This document shows, piece by piece, positions 25,989-33,776 of a stretch of DNA of 64,000 nucleotides. The notes below the pieces were generated by a model. It worked only from the letters and a program-made list of their open reading frames with translations, was not told the origin of the DNA and ran no database searches. The position numbers were made by a program, and so were the translations under genes. The DNA is from Bacteroidota bacterium (GTDB taxonomy: Bacteria > Bacteroidota > Bacteroidia > Chitinophagales > Chitinophagaceae): the NCBI GenBank assembly GCA_018267955.1, contig JAFDXL010000005.1:62001-126000 (forward strand). The letters run 5' to 3'. Every line of letters begins with the position of its first letter. Position 1 is the first letter of the stretch.

Positions 25989-27134
25989 TTAGTTACCAGC
26001 CTTGGGGAGAATTTCAAAATTCACGATCAGCGGGTTATGGTCAGAAAGGGGTGTATAATTACATTCAAATCCCACAGGCTTCAATATAGACGGGTCATAG
26101 AACATATGATCTATCCGCAGGGTGGGCGATATCTCGTTATAGGTACGTCCCAGCCCTTTGCCTTTTTCCAGGAAGGCATCTTTCAGGTTCCCGCGAATGG
26201 TAGTATAGGTATAGGAAGCCGGCAGATCATTAAAATCGCCACATATCACTACAGGATAAGGGCTTTGCGCAATGATGCCCGCTGCTTTATCGGCCTCTGC
26301 CGCCCGCATAGCATACGCATGGTTAAATTTCCATATAAATGTGCGCGACTTTGCCTTATCAGCCTGCAGGCTCGAGTTATTCTTTTTTACTTCTTCTATA
26401 TATGCTTTGTCCTGGTCGCTGAGCCCGAAAGAACTTAGATGCAGGAAAAACATACGCAGCATACGTCCATCCGGCAGTTCTACATCACCTTGTAATAAAT
26501 AAGTAATGGCAGAGAGCTTATACGCTACATAATTACGGAATGGATATTTGCAGAATACCGCCGTGCCTAAAAATATAGTAGTGCCCAGGGTATTATCATA
26601 TCTGAAACGGAAATCCTTGTAATTACCCGCCTTAATGATCTGCCTGGCATAAGGCTTCATCATATCTGTCTTCGGGCAGCTATATTCGGGCAGGCTCATG
26701 ATATCCGCATTTTCCTCCGCCAGGAAATCAAGTATCCTTTTATCAAAGGCTTTATCATGTGGCTTTTTAAATATACCCATGCCATGGGCATTCCAGCTCA
26801 TGATCTTCACACGGCCCGGCAGCCGCGCCATATCATTCTTGCCAAAGTTGAATGCAAAAACCGTAAATACCAACTTGTAACATATCCCTAGCGCCAGCAA
26901 GGATAACAGGAAGCGTAATTTCTTACGTGTAAATAACCAAAAGACTACAAAAAACAGGTTTGCTAAAATGGCAAACGGAATAGTAAGCCCGAACAAGGCA
27001 ATATTACGTACGTCTGTCGGGCTTGTATAAGGTACAAATGCACAGATACCAAGCCATACAATCGTTCCTATGTTCAGGATGAGGAAAGTATGCCCTAATA
27101 ATCTGCTAAAGAAACCTGGATGATCGTGTTTCAA
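25989..27134 (-). CDS. Membrane-anchored endonuclease/exonuclease/phosphatase (EEP) family protein
   Basis: The 381-residue protein has three N-terminal hydrophobic segments (residues about 10-100) and then an EEP catalytic domain. Landmarks in order are MSWNAHGMG (metal-coordinating Asn), SLPEYSCP (Glu), ICGDFNDLP (GDxND) and LSDHNPLIV (catalytic SDH), so the active site is intact. The EEP family covers nucleases, sphingomyelinases and phosphoinositide phosphatases; this membrane-anchored subtype is common in Bacteroidota and its substrate is unknown. TTG 27134 is the best start. It follows the rhomboid genes with a 10-bp gap and shares their operon. Confidence 0.85.
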   Translation of the reverse strand: MKHDHPGFFSRLLGHTFLILNIGTIVWLGICAFVPYTSPTDVRNIALFGLTIPFAILANLFFVVFWLFTRKKLRFLLSLLALGICYKLVFTVFAFNFGKNDMARLPGRVKIMSWNAHGMGIFKKPHDKAFDKRILDFLAEENADIMSLPEYSCPKTDMMKPYARQIIKAGNYKDFRFRYDNTLGTTIFLGTAVFCKYPFRNYVAYKLSAITYLLQGDVELPDGRMLRMFFLHLSSFGLSDQDKAYIEEVKKNNSSLQADKAKSRTFIWKFNHAYAMRAAEADKAAGIIAQSPYPVVICGDFNDLPASYTYTTIRGNLKDAFLEKGKGLGRTYNEISPTLRIDHMFYDPSILKPVGFECNYTPLSDHNPLIVNFEILPKAGN

Positions 27135-27144
27135 TGGTTTTTGT

Positions 27145-28041
27145 TTAGGTATCTTTTTCTTTGCTGGCTTTCAGCAATGTTTCCTTTTCCTCTTTGGTAA
27201 GCGACTCGTATCCCTTCTGGTTGATCTTATCTAATATCTCGTCTATCTTCCGGGCATTCGCATCGCGCTCTGTCATATTATGCAGCACCCTGTTGCGTTT
27301 CACATTGTTTTTGCTTCTCAACGCCTCTTCATTAGGGGTTGCCATATCTTCCAGTTTATCAAACATCCGGTACACCCACATACCCGGCTGGTAGCCATTT
27401 TTCAATAGCGTTATATATAAGAACCCTGTCAGGGCACCACCTCCCAGCATAAACAGGAAGGGCATACTTAATCCCCTGCTCACGAACATGAGGACAAGAA
27501 AGATCACATATAATACTACTATCGGTATACTGAATTCTGACGCCAGGTAAAAGCGGTATTTCGGTGACAGCGTGAACGCTGCCGTAGCTACGCCCACTAT
27601 TGCTGCCTGCGCACCTATGACGTACCCTGAAGTATCAGCGCCCGGTATCAGTTGCGATAGCTCATAGAATAACCCACCCACTATCATACTATATACAAAC
27701 AGGGGAATGATCTGTTTATAGCTGATCAGTGTTTGTATGATGGTACCGAATGCATATAGCCATACCATGTTGCTGAATAGCTCCCAGAAACCGCTGTGCG
27801 TCCATCCATAAGTGAATATCACCCAAAACTTAGAGGCGTAGTCATGTACTTCCTGCAGCGCCAGGTTCGGCACAAAATGAATGTTGAAATAGGATTGATC
27901 CATACCTGCCACCAGCAATACTACGCGTATAAAATGGTAGATGATAAATCCTGTTGCCGATGCTACAATAAGCTGCAATACCGCATTTTCGCTATAGCCG
28001 GGTATATAAGATAGTGGAGACCTTTTGTCTGATGTTCTCAT
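27145..28041 (-). CDS. Rhomboid-like pseudoprotease
   Basis: The 298-residue protein has the six-helix rhomboid fold, but the catalytic residues are gone: the GxSG position reads GAQA (residues 143-146, Gln instead of Ser), and no His is found in the last helix (GGGALTGF). The region before the second helix has FWELFSNM, where active enzymes have HLFSNM. The C-terminal 60 residues form a charged, probably helical cytosolic tail (KIDEILDKINQKGYESLTKE), a feature of a Bacteroidota rhomboid-family group. It is placed directly after an intact rhomboid (13-bp gap) and probably binds membrane clients rather than cleaving them. Confidence 0.85.
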   Translation of the reverse strand: MRTSDKRSPLSYIPGYSENAVLQLIVASATGFIIYHFIRVVLLVAGMDQSYFNIHFVPNLALQEVHDYASKFWVIFTYGWTHSGFWELFSNMVWLYAFGTIIQTLISYKQIIPLFVYSMIVGGLFYELSQLIPGADTSGYVIGAQAAIVGVATAAFTLSPKYRFYLASEFSIPIVVLYVIFLVLMFVSRGLSMPFLFMLGGGALTGFLYITLLKNGYQPGMWVYRMFDKLEDMATPNEEALRSKNNVKRNRVLHNMTERDANARKIDEILDKINQKGYESLTKEEKETLLKASKEKDT

Positions 28042-28054
28042 TTGTTCTGTCTGT

Positions 28055-28936
28055 TTAATAGATTCCGCGCTTGCTGTTTCGTTTCCAAATGAGCAATAAA
28101 ATATAAGCTACCAGCATACCGCCTATATGGGCAAAGTGTGCTACGTTATCGCCTGCAGAGTTCCTGATCCCTGAAAACAGTTCAAACACTGCGTAGGCTG
28201 CCACTATATATTTTGCCTTAATCGGCACCAGGAAGTATAGGTATAACAATGTATTGGGGAACATATAACCAAATGCAAACAGCACGCCAAACACAGCACC
28301 GGATGCACCTACCGTTGCCTCATCAAACACACCGGGAAAATATACGCCCTGGTAGTTAAAGCCTGTCAGGTAATGATTAATTGCCGCTATGGATTCATTA
28401 GCGAGGTTTTGTGAGGGATTATTGTTCCATACGTTCTTTATGTCTATCAGTTGCATAAACAGCGGGTTAGAAGGATCTGCACGTACCTGCTGTTGCAAAA
28501 ACAAGTTGTAATGGTCAAGTGTCGGGCTTTGCTGAAAAACGTGGAATGCATTTTCTATGGTATGAAACTCATATCCTACCACGCCCATGTGCATCACAGC
28601 CGCACCTAAACCACATATTATATAAAACGTAAGAAATTTCTTAGGGCCCCACACATTCTCCAGCCAGCTGCCAAACATAAACAAGGCAAACATGTTAGAG
28701 AAAAGGTGCATGATGGTCAGGTTCACATCATTATAACTGCCATGCATAAACATATGCGTGAAATACTGCCAGAAGTGTGCATAATGCGACTTCCAGTAGT
28801 GCAGGCCAAAATAGTCTGCCATATCAATGCCAAACTTTCCTACTACATACTGCGCCAGCGCCACTATGGTATTAATAATGATCAGATTTTTTACTACGGG
28901 TGGAAGTGTTTGTGCTCCGGGCCTGAATGATGCCAT
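28055..28936 (-). CDS. Rhomboid intramembrane serine protease
   Basis: The 293-residue polytopic protease cleaves within or near membrane helices. The catalytic Ser212 lies in GASGAVFG, the catalytic His270 in HFAHIGGML, and the upstream HLFSNM segment (residues 77-82) supports the oxyanion region. An insertion of about 85 residues (roughly 121-205) separates the third and fourth helices; it is hydrophilic and rich in Asn and Gln, and would face the periplasm. Substrates are unknown. It is the first gene of a minus-strand operon with the pseudoprotease and the EEP protein; a -7 element is 62 bp upstream. Confidence 0.93.
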   Translation of the reverse strand: MASFRPGAQTLPPVVKNLIIINTIVALAQYVVGKFGIDMADYFGLHYWKSHYAHFWQYFTHMFMHGSYNDVNLTIMHLFSNMFALFMFGSWLENVWGPKKFLTFYIICGLGAAVMHMGVVGYEFHTIENAFHVFQQSPTLDHYNLFLQQQVRADPSNPLFMQLIDIKNVWNNNPSQNLANESIAAINHYLTGFNYQGVYFPGVFDEATVGASGAVFGVLFAFGYMFPNTLLYLYFLVPIKAKYIVAAYAVFELFSGIRNSAGDNVAHFAHIGGMLVAYILLLIWKRNSKRGIY

Positions 28937-28998
28937 TTTCTAATTGTTACGCTTGTTTTACCTAAAATCAATTATCACGCCTTATTCCGTCGTTCTGT

Positions 28999-29006
28999 CA
29001 AAATTA
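28999..29006 (-). promoter_or_regulatory. -7 promoter element of the rhomboid operon
   Basis: TAATTTTG on the minus strand matches TAnnTTTG, 62 bp upstream of ATG 28936. Confidence 0.4.
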
Positions 29007-29061
29007 CACGTTCTGTACTTTTATGCACGCACTTTAGTAATGTTAATATTATATCATTATG

Positions 29062-30393
29062 TTATAAATGAGATTCTTTTGTATGCAACAACTGCAACAC
29101 CCCTTCCTGTTGCAATATTTTATACCCTATCCTGTCATTAGATATACCATTTCTCAATTCGTAGGTAAAGTGGAAATGCTCCTGCTCCATTTCTGTAACA
29201 AAGTATTTGAAGATGATGGAAGGATCTGTACTAAAATGCTGCGCCACCTCATACAGGTGGGTCGATAATATCATCAGGTGGTGTGGATGGTTTTGCAGCC
29301 CCTCTATCACCGCACGGGTGCATTCATAAGCGTCGTGCACATTCGTGCCTTTAAACAGTTCATCCATCAGCACCAGGTGCGGGCCATGTTGCAGCAGTTG
29401 TTCCGCAGTTAGTTTCATCCGCTTTACTTCTGCAAAAAAGTAACTTTCGCCCTGCATAATATTATCTTCAACATGCATATTGGTGATAATACCATGCAGG
29501 AAGCTGATCTTCAAAGAGTCGGCCGGTACCCCGCAACCGAGGTGTGCCAGCAAAGCCGCTACCCCCAGCGATCGCATAAAAGTGGTCTTGCCCGACATGT
29601 TGGCTCCTGTAAGCAGCAAAAAGTTTTTGCCTGCTTCCAGTTCTATATCATAAGAAACGGGAGCCTTTAATAATGGGTGATGCACCTGCTTTGCCACAAA
29701 CATCGCCGGGTTCGACGGCGTTAACTGCGGAAAGGTCCAGTTGTGCGCTACCGTTGCCAATGCCAGGGAGCGCCACGCGTCTAGTTGTGCATATGCATGT
29801 AGCAATCTTTGTATGGGGTGTTTCATTTCCCTGCGCACTTTATAGTTTAGCGCAGCCAGTTCTTTATAAGGTGTGTTTTTGTTGGTCGCTGCTACATCCT
29901 CCGTAAGGCGATGTCTCAACTCGTCCTGCATCAGCTCCAGCTGCGATCTCAGTAATGCCGGCAGCTTATCTTCTTCCAGCAAACGCACCAGTTGCAAACA
30001 TCCTTTCAGAAAATCAGCAATATGCGATATGGAAAATTGCGTAAAGAAATATTCGTTCCGGTTAAAAAGCTTTTGAAATGCCGGGCCAAACATGGTGCTG
30101 AAACTACCCGGTGGCGAGCCGGCCGTGTCTGCCGATTCAAAGAATTTCTCCAGCATCACCAGCGTGCCGTTAGAAATGATGTCCGGCCAGAAATCTTCAC
30201 GTCCAGCAATATATTTCACCACATCCTGCATCTGTTGCAGTGTTTCCTGTGTAGCCGGCGGCTGTGTTATGTGCTTACGCAGCATATCCCGCCCAGCCTG
30301 TGTAGTGGTCCTGTCGAGCAGGGCAAATATGCTGCCTGTTTCCTCGCCACCAAATACAGACAGGTCTTTTAATGTGGTCTTGTCATTCAGCAT
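29062..30393 (-). CDS. MutS-like ATPase lacking the mismatch-binding domain
   Basis: The 443-residue protein has a MutS core (lever and clamp-like helices, residues about 10-240) and a C-terminal ATPase domain. Walker A is GANMSGKTT (263-271), and Walker B with its neighbouring switch is LVLMDELFKGTN. A late STHLYEVAQ segment corresponds to the His-containing switch region. The N-terminal mismatch-recognition domain with its Phe-x-Glu motif and the connector of MutS1 are absent, and there is no C-terminal Smr nuclease domain, so it is neither MutS1 nor MutS2. Its role in repair or recombination is unknown. It overlaps pyrC by 1 bp (TAATG). Confidence 0.88.
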   Translation of the reverse strand: MLNDKTTLKDLSVFGGEETGSIFALLDRTTTQAGRDMLRKHITQPPATQETLQQMQDVVKYIAGREDFWPDIISNGTLVMLEKFFESADTAGSPPGSFSTMFGPAFQKLFNRNEYFFTQFSISHIADFLKGCLQLVRLLEEDKLPALLRSQLELMQDELRHRLTEDVAATNKNTPYKELAALNYKVRREMKHPIQRLLHAYAQLDAWRSLALATVAHNWTFPQLTPSNPAMFVAKQVHHPLLKAPVSYDIELEAGKNFLLLTGANMSGKTTFMRSLGVAALLAHLGCGVPADSLKISFLHGIITNMHVEDNIMQGESYFFAEVKRMKLTAEQLLQHGPHLVLMDELFKGTNVHDAYECTRAVIEGLQNHPHHLMILSTHLYEVAQHFSTDPSIIFKYFVTEMEQEHFHFTYELRNGISNDRIGYKILQQEGVLQLLHTKESHL

Positions 30394-31724
30394 TACCTGT
30401 TATATAGTATCCTTTTACCTCTCACAGTATCATCTATCTTACCGTTCTCATAAGCAACGTGTCCGTTTACCAGGGTATATTTAATCGATGAGGGAAAGCT
30501 ATGCCCTTCAAAAGGCGACCACCCGCATTTATACAGGATATTTTCTTTGGTCATGGTTGTTGGCTTATTCATATCCACTAATACAAGATCAGCGTAATAC
30601 CCTTCGCGTACATAGCCGCGCTCTGCTACCTGGAAGCATATTGCAGGCGTATGGCTCATCTTCTCCACTACTTTTTCTATGCTTATCTTTCCTTCCTTCA
30701 CATATTGCAGCATCAGTAGCAGGGAATGCTGTACCAGCGGTACACCTGCAGGTGCCTGCTGGTAAGGTTGTTGCTTTTCTTCCCAGGTATGCGGTGCATG
30801 ATCTGTTGCTATGATATCCAGCCTGTCATCCAGCAGTCCTTCCCAAAGCGCAGCTTTATTTTCCGGTGCTTTGATGGCGGGGTTACATTTTATCAGGTTA
30901 CCCAGCTTTGCATAATCTTCTGATGTAAAGTGCAGGTGATGTACGCATACTTCAGATGTAATACGTTTCTCTTCCAGCGGCAGCATATTGGTAAACAATT
31001 GCAGCTCCTTCGCGGTAGATATATGCAGTATATGCAGGCGGGTGTTATATTTCTTCGCCAATTGTATTGCTGAAAAGGAACTTTCGAAGCATGCTTCCAC
31101 ATCACGGATAATAGGATGGAAAGATGCATCATTCGCATCAGGATATTTTTCCTTATTGGCTTTTATAATTCTTTCGTCTTCGCAATGTGTGGCTATGAGC
31201 AGTTCCGATTCTGAGAATATCTTATTCAGCGTCACGTAATTATCTACCAGCATATTACCGGTACTGCTGCCCATAAATATCTTTAGCCCTGCTATCTTAT
31301 CCTTACGGTCGTTTGTCCGCAGCGCTTCTTCGGCATTATCATTGGCCACACCCATAAAGAAGGAGTAGTTGGCAATAGATGTATTAGCTGCTATTGTGTA
31401 TTTATCTTCCAGTAGCTGGTGGGTTAGCGCCGGTGGGTTGGTATTCGGCATCTCCATAAAAGAGGTAGTACCACCTGCTACCGCAGCCGCTGCTTCGGTA
31501 CCTATAGTTGCTTTATGTGTAAGCCCCGGCTCACGAAAATGCACCTGGTCGTCTATCACGCCGGGCAGCAGGTATAGCCCTTCTGCATTTATCTCCCTGG
31601 CATTTCCTTTAGGCTGCAAATTATTGCCTATCTGTTCTATACGCTCACCAACTATATATACGTCCTTTACTTCCTGTTTGCCTTCGTTTACTATTGTTGC
31701 ATTCTTTATTAAAACGGCCGCCAT
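30393..31724 (-). CDS. pyrC: Dihydroorotase
   Basis: The 443-residue amidohydrolase closes the ring of carbamoyl-aspartate to dihydroorotate in pyrimidine synthesis. The N-terminal metal site reads DDQVHFREPG (residues 58-67), where one His of the usual HxH pair is Gln; I recall this variant from other Bacteroidota dihydroorotases, so it is probably a family feature and not a defect. Further landmarks are the Asn-binding MEMPNTNPP, metal ligands in RLHILHIST and the catalytic Asp of ATDHAPHT. Length is standard for class I enzymes. It is transcribed first, followed by the MutS-like gene. Confidence 0.92.
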   Translation of the reverse strand: MAAVLIKNATIVNEGKQEVKDVYIVGERIEQIGNNLQPKGNAREINAEGLYLLPGVIDDQVHFREPGLTHKATIGTEAAAAVAGGTTSFMEMPNTNPPALTHQLLEDKYTIAANTSIANYSFFMGVANDNAEEALRTNDRKDKIAGLKIFMGSSTGNMLVDNYVTLNKIFSESELLIATHCEDERIIKANKEKYPDANDASFHPIIRDVEACFESSFSAIQLAKKYNTRLHILHISTAKELQLFTNMLPLEEKRITSEVCVHHLHFTSEDYAKLGNLIKCNPAIKAPENKAALWEGLLDDRLDIIATDHAPHTWEEKQQPYQQAPAGVPLVQHSLLLMLQYVKEGKISIEKVVEKMSHTPAICFQVAERGYVREGYYADLVLVDMNKPTTMTKENILYKCGWSPFEGHSFPSSIKYTLVNGHVAYENGKIDDTVRGKRILYNR

Positions 31725-31749
31725 ATATTAACTAACTGAATTATAAATC

Positions 31750-31757
31750 TATTTTTG
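31750..31757 (+). promoter_or_regulatory. -7 promoter element of the Wzi/RemB-like gene
   Basis: TATTTTTG matches TAnnTTTG, 37 bp before ATG 31795, in the divergent gap next to pyrC. Confidence 0.45.
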
Positions 31758-31794
31758 CAGCAAGTTAGCGCATAAGCTTATAGAAAACGTTATC

Positions 31795-33477
31795 ATGTAC
31801 AAAAAAGCAGCCTTCGCATTCACCGTAGTTTCATCCTTGTTTTTATCTGCATCCGCACAAACCACTTACCTGCAACTTAACCAGGAAGATTATCATTTGC
31901 TCGACAGGTTAGAGACGCGCAGCGGTGCGCTTTCAGATGATCTTTTCCTCACCGTAAAACCGGTAGCGCGCAAAAGTGCGGTTAGCTTTTTGCAGGAACA
32001 GCGCAAGGATGCACGTATTACAGAGCTCAGCGGAGTGGATAGGTACGATATTGCACACGCTATTTCTGTAAGTGGCGAATGGGCATTGGAAGAAAATGGC
32101 GCTATCGACTCAAAAAAACCAATACTCAAGACTTTTTATAAAAAGCAACCGGATTTTATATACGTAAATACTGATAATTTCTTCCTGTCGGTAAATCCTA
32201 TTATCACAGCGCAAGGTATGTACGAAAAAGATGCTCCGGATAGTAAGCTGTTCAGCAGCAGCCGCGGTGCAGAAATGCGTGGGCTAATAGCTAAGAAAGT
32301 GGGTTTCTACACTATGTTTACCGACAACCAGGAACAGATGCCTAGCTATGGTGCAAACTGGGTAGATAGTTTTGGCGCAGTACCAAATGTAGATTTCTTT
32401 ACGCGTCATGGTAACACATTTGATTACCTGCGCGCAACAGGATATATAGATTTCGCCGCCATTAAAGATCACATAAATGTGACCTTTGGGTACGACAGGC
32501 ATTTCCTCGGCGATGGTATGACCAGCCTCTTTCTCAGCGACTTTTCTGCAGGGGCTGCATTCCTCCGCCTGAATACAAAGATCTGGAAGCTTAATTATCA
32601 GAACCTATATATGGAGCTCACCCCGCAATTCGTCCGTGGTTCCGACAGGTTGCTGCCGCATAAATATGCCACCATGCACCACCTCAGTGCCAACATTACT
32701 CGCTGGCTGAATGTTGGTTTGTTCGAAGGGGTGATATTCGACCGCCGCGATCGTTACGAATTCAGCTACCTGATACCTTTAATATTATACAGGCAAACGG
32801 AACGTTCTTTGGGTAGCCCCGATAACGTAGTCCTCGGTTTCAATTTCAAAGCCCTGGCAGCACGTCATTTGCAGTTTTATGGTCAATTACTGCTGGATGA
32901 ATTTACCTCTAAAGAATTATTTGCAGGTACTGGATACTGGGCTAATAAATTCGGCATTCAGCTTGGCGGCAAATACTTTGATGCCTTTACAGTTAAGAAC
33001 CTTGACCTGCAGGGTGAATTGAACATCGTACGCCCGTACACATATACACACTATGACAGTACGGCCAATTACACACATTACAATCAACCTCTTGCCAACC
33101 CCTTGGGCGCAGGTTTTGCTCAATTAATAGGGGATATCAAATACCAGCCTTTCAACAAACTATATATTGATGTCAAGGGCATGTATTACCAGCAGGGTGT
33201 AGACACGGCCGATATGAACTTCGGTAGCAATATCTTTAAGGATTATGACACGCGCGCTATGAGTTATGGCGTAAAACTGATCAACGGCGAAAAAGTACAA
33301 TGCGCTTCACTGGGTGTAAATTTTGCGTACGAACTGAAGGAAAATCTCTTCATTGACCTTGGCGGTTCTTACCGCAAATACGCTTATGTCGATGGCAAAT
33401 ATCCATCTCAAAACAGCACCTTATTATACCTCGGTTTCCGGCTGAATTTTGCACGGAGGGATTACAATTTTTATTAA
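31795..33477 (+). CDS. Outer-membrane beta-barrel protein, Wzi/RemB-like
   Basis: The 560-residue protein has a signal peptide (cleavage near SASAQ), a helical N-terminal segment of about 75 residues and a long series of amphipathic strands typical of a large barrel, with the aromatic motif FGYDRHFLGDGMTSLFLSD. The C-terminus ends RRDYNFY. The layout resembles capsule-assembly Wzi-like proteins and the gliding-motility lipoprotein-associated barrel RemB of Flavobacteria; I cannot separate these by eye. Either would place it in the outer membrane with a role in surface polysaccharide attachment or motility. It is monocistronic with its own promoter and a strong terminator. Confidence 0.6.
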   Translation: MYKKAAFAFTVVSSLFLSASAQTTYLQLNQEDYHLLDRLETRSGALSDDLFLTVKPVARKSAVSFLQEQRKDARITELSGVDRYDIAHAISVSGEWALEENGAIDSKKPILKTFYKKQPDFIYVNTDNFFLSVNPIITAQGMYEKDAPDSKLFSSSRGAEMRGLIAKKVGFYTMFTDNQEQMPSYGANWVDSFGAVPNVDFFTRHGNTFDYLRATGYIDFAAIKDHINVTFGYDRHFLGDGMTSLFLSDFSAGAAFLRLNTKIWKLNYQNLYMELTPQFVRGSDRLLPHKYATMHHLSANITRWLNVGLFEGVIFDRRDRYEFSYLIPLILYRQTERSLGSPDNVVLGFNFKALAARHLQFYGQLLLDEFTSKELFAGTGYWANKFGIQLGGKYFDAFTVKNLDLQGELNIVRPYTYTHYDSTANYTHYNQPLANPLGAGFAQLIGDIKYQPFNKLYIDVKGMYYQQGVDTADMNFGSNIFKDYDTRAMSYGVKLINGEKVQCASLGVNFAYELKENLFIDLGGSYRKYAYVDGKYPSQNSTLLYLGFRLNFARRDYNFY

Positions 33478-33498
33478 AGATCTGCCATAATATTTATG

Positions 33499-33529
33499 AA
33501 AAGGCCGCATTAAAAGAATGCGGCCTTTT
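33499..33529 (+). terminator. Terminator of the Wzi/RemB-like gene
   Basis: A perfect 13-bp stem (AAAAGGCCGCATT/AATGCGGCCTTTT) has an AAAAG loop. Confidence 0.9.
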
Positions 33530-33776
33530 CGTTTATGACCCTGACCCGTTCTTAAAGATCTATATATGCTAATTATAAGTATTTAACACTTGTTTTTAAA
33601 ACACTCTCTAATCCTTTTACATAAATAAATTACCCATATTTCTGATAGTTAAAAATCGAATGTGATTTATAACTTATAGATAAAAAAATAAATTAAAATA
33701 ATGTATTATAGGACAAGATTTTCATAGTAAATTTATGCCAGCCTGAAAAAGGCCTTTTTTCCATTTTGCAAAGTTT
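33530..33776 (+). other. AT-rich leader of the first giant adhesin gene
   Basis: The gap contains no gene. It is strongly AT-rich and has a palindromic AAAAAGGCCTTTTTT near 33746 and a near-match to the -7 element (TAAATTTA) at about 33728. It presumably holds the promoter of the adhesin gene. Confidence 0.35.

Noticed and set aside
29062-30393. MutS1 or MutS2 identity
   Set aside because: The mismatch-recognition domain and Smr domain are both absent; only the core and ATPase domains remain.
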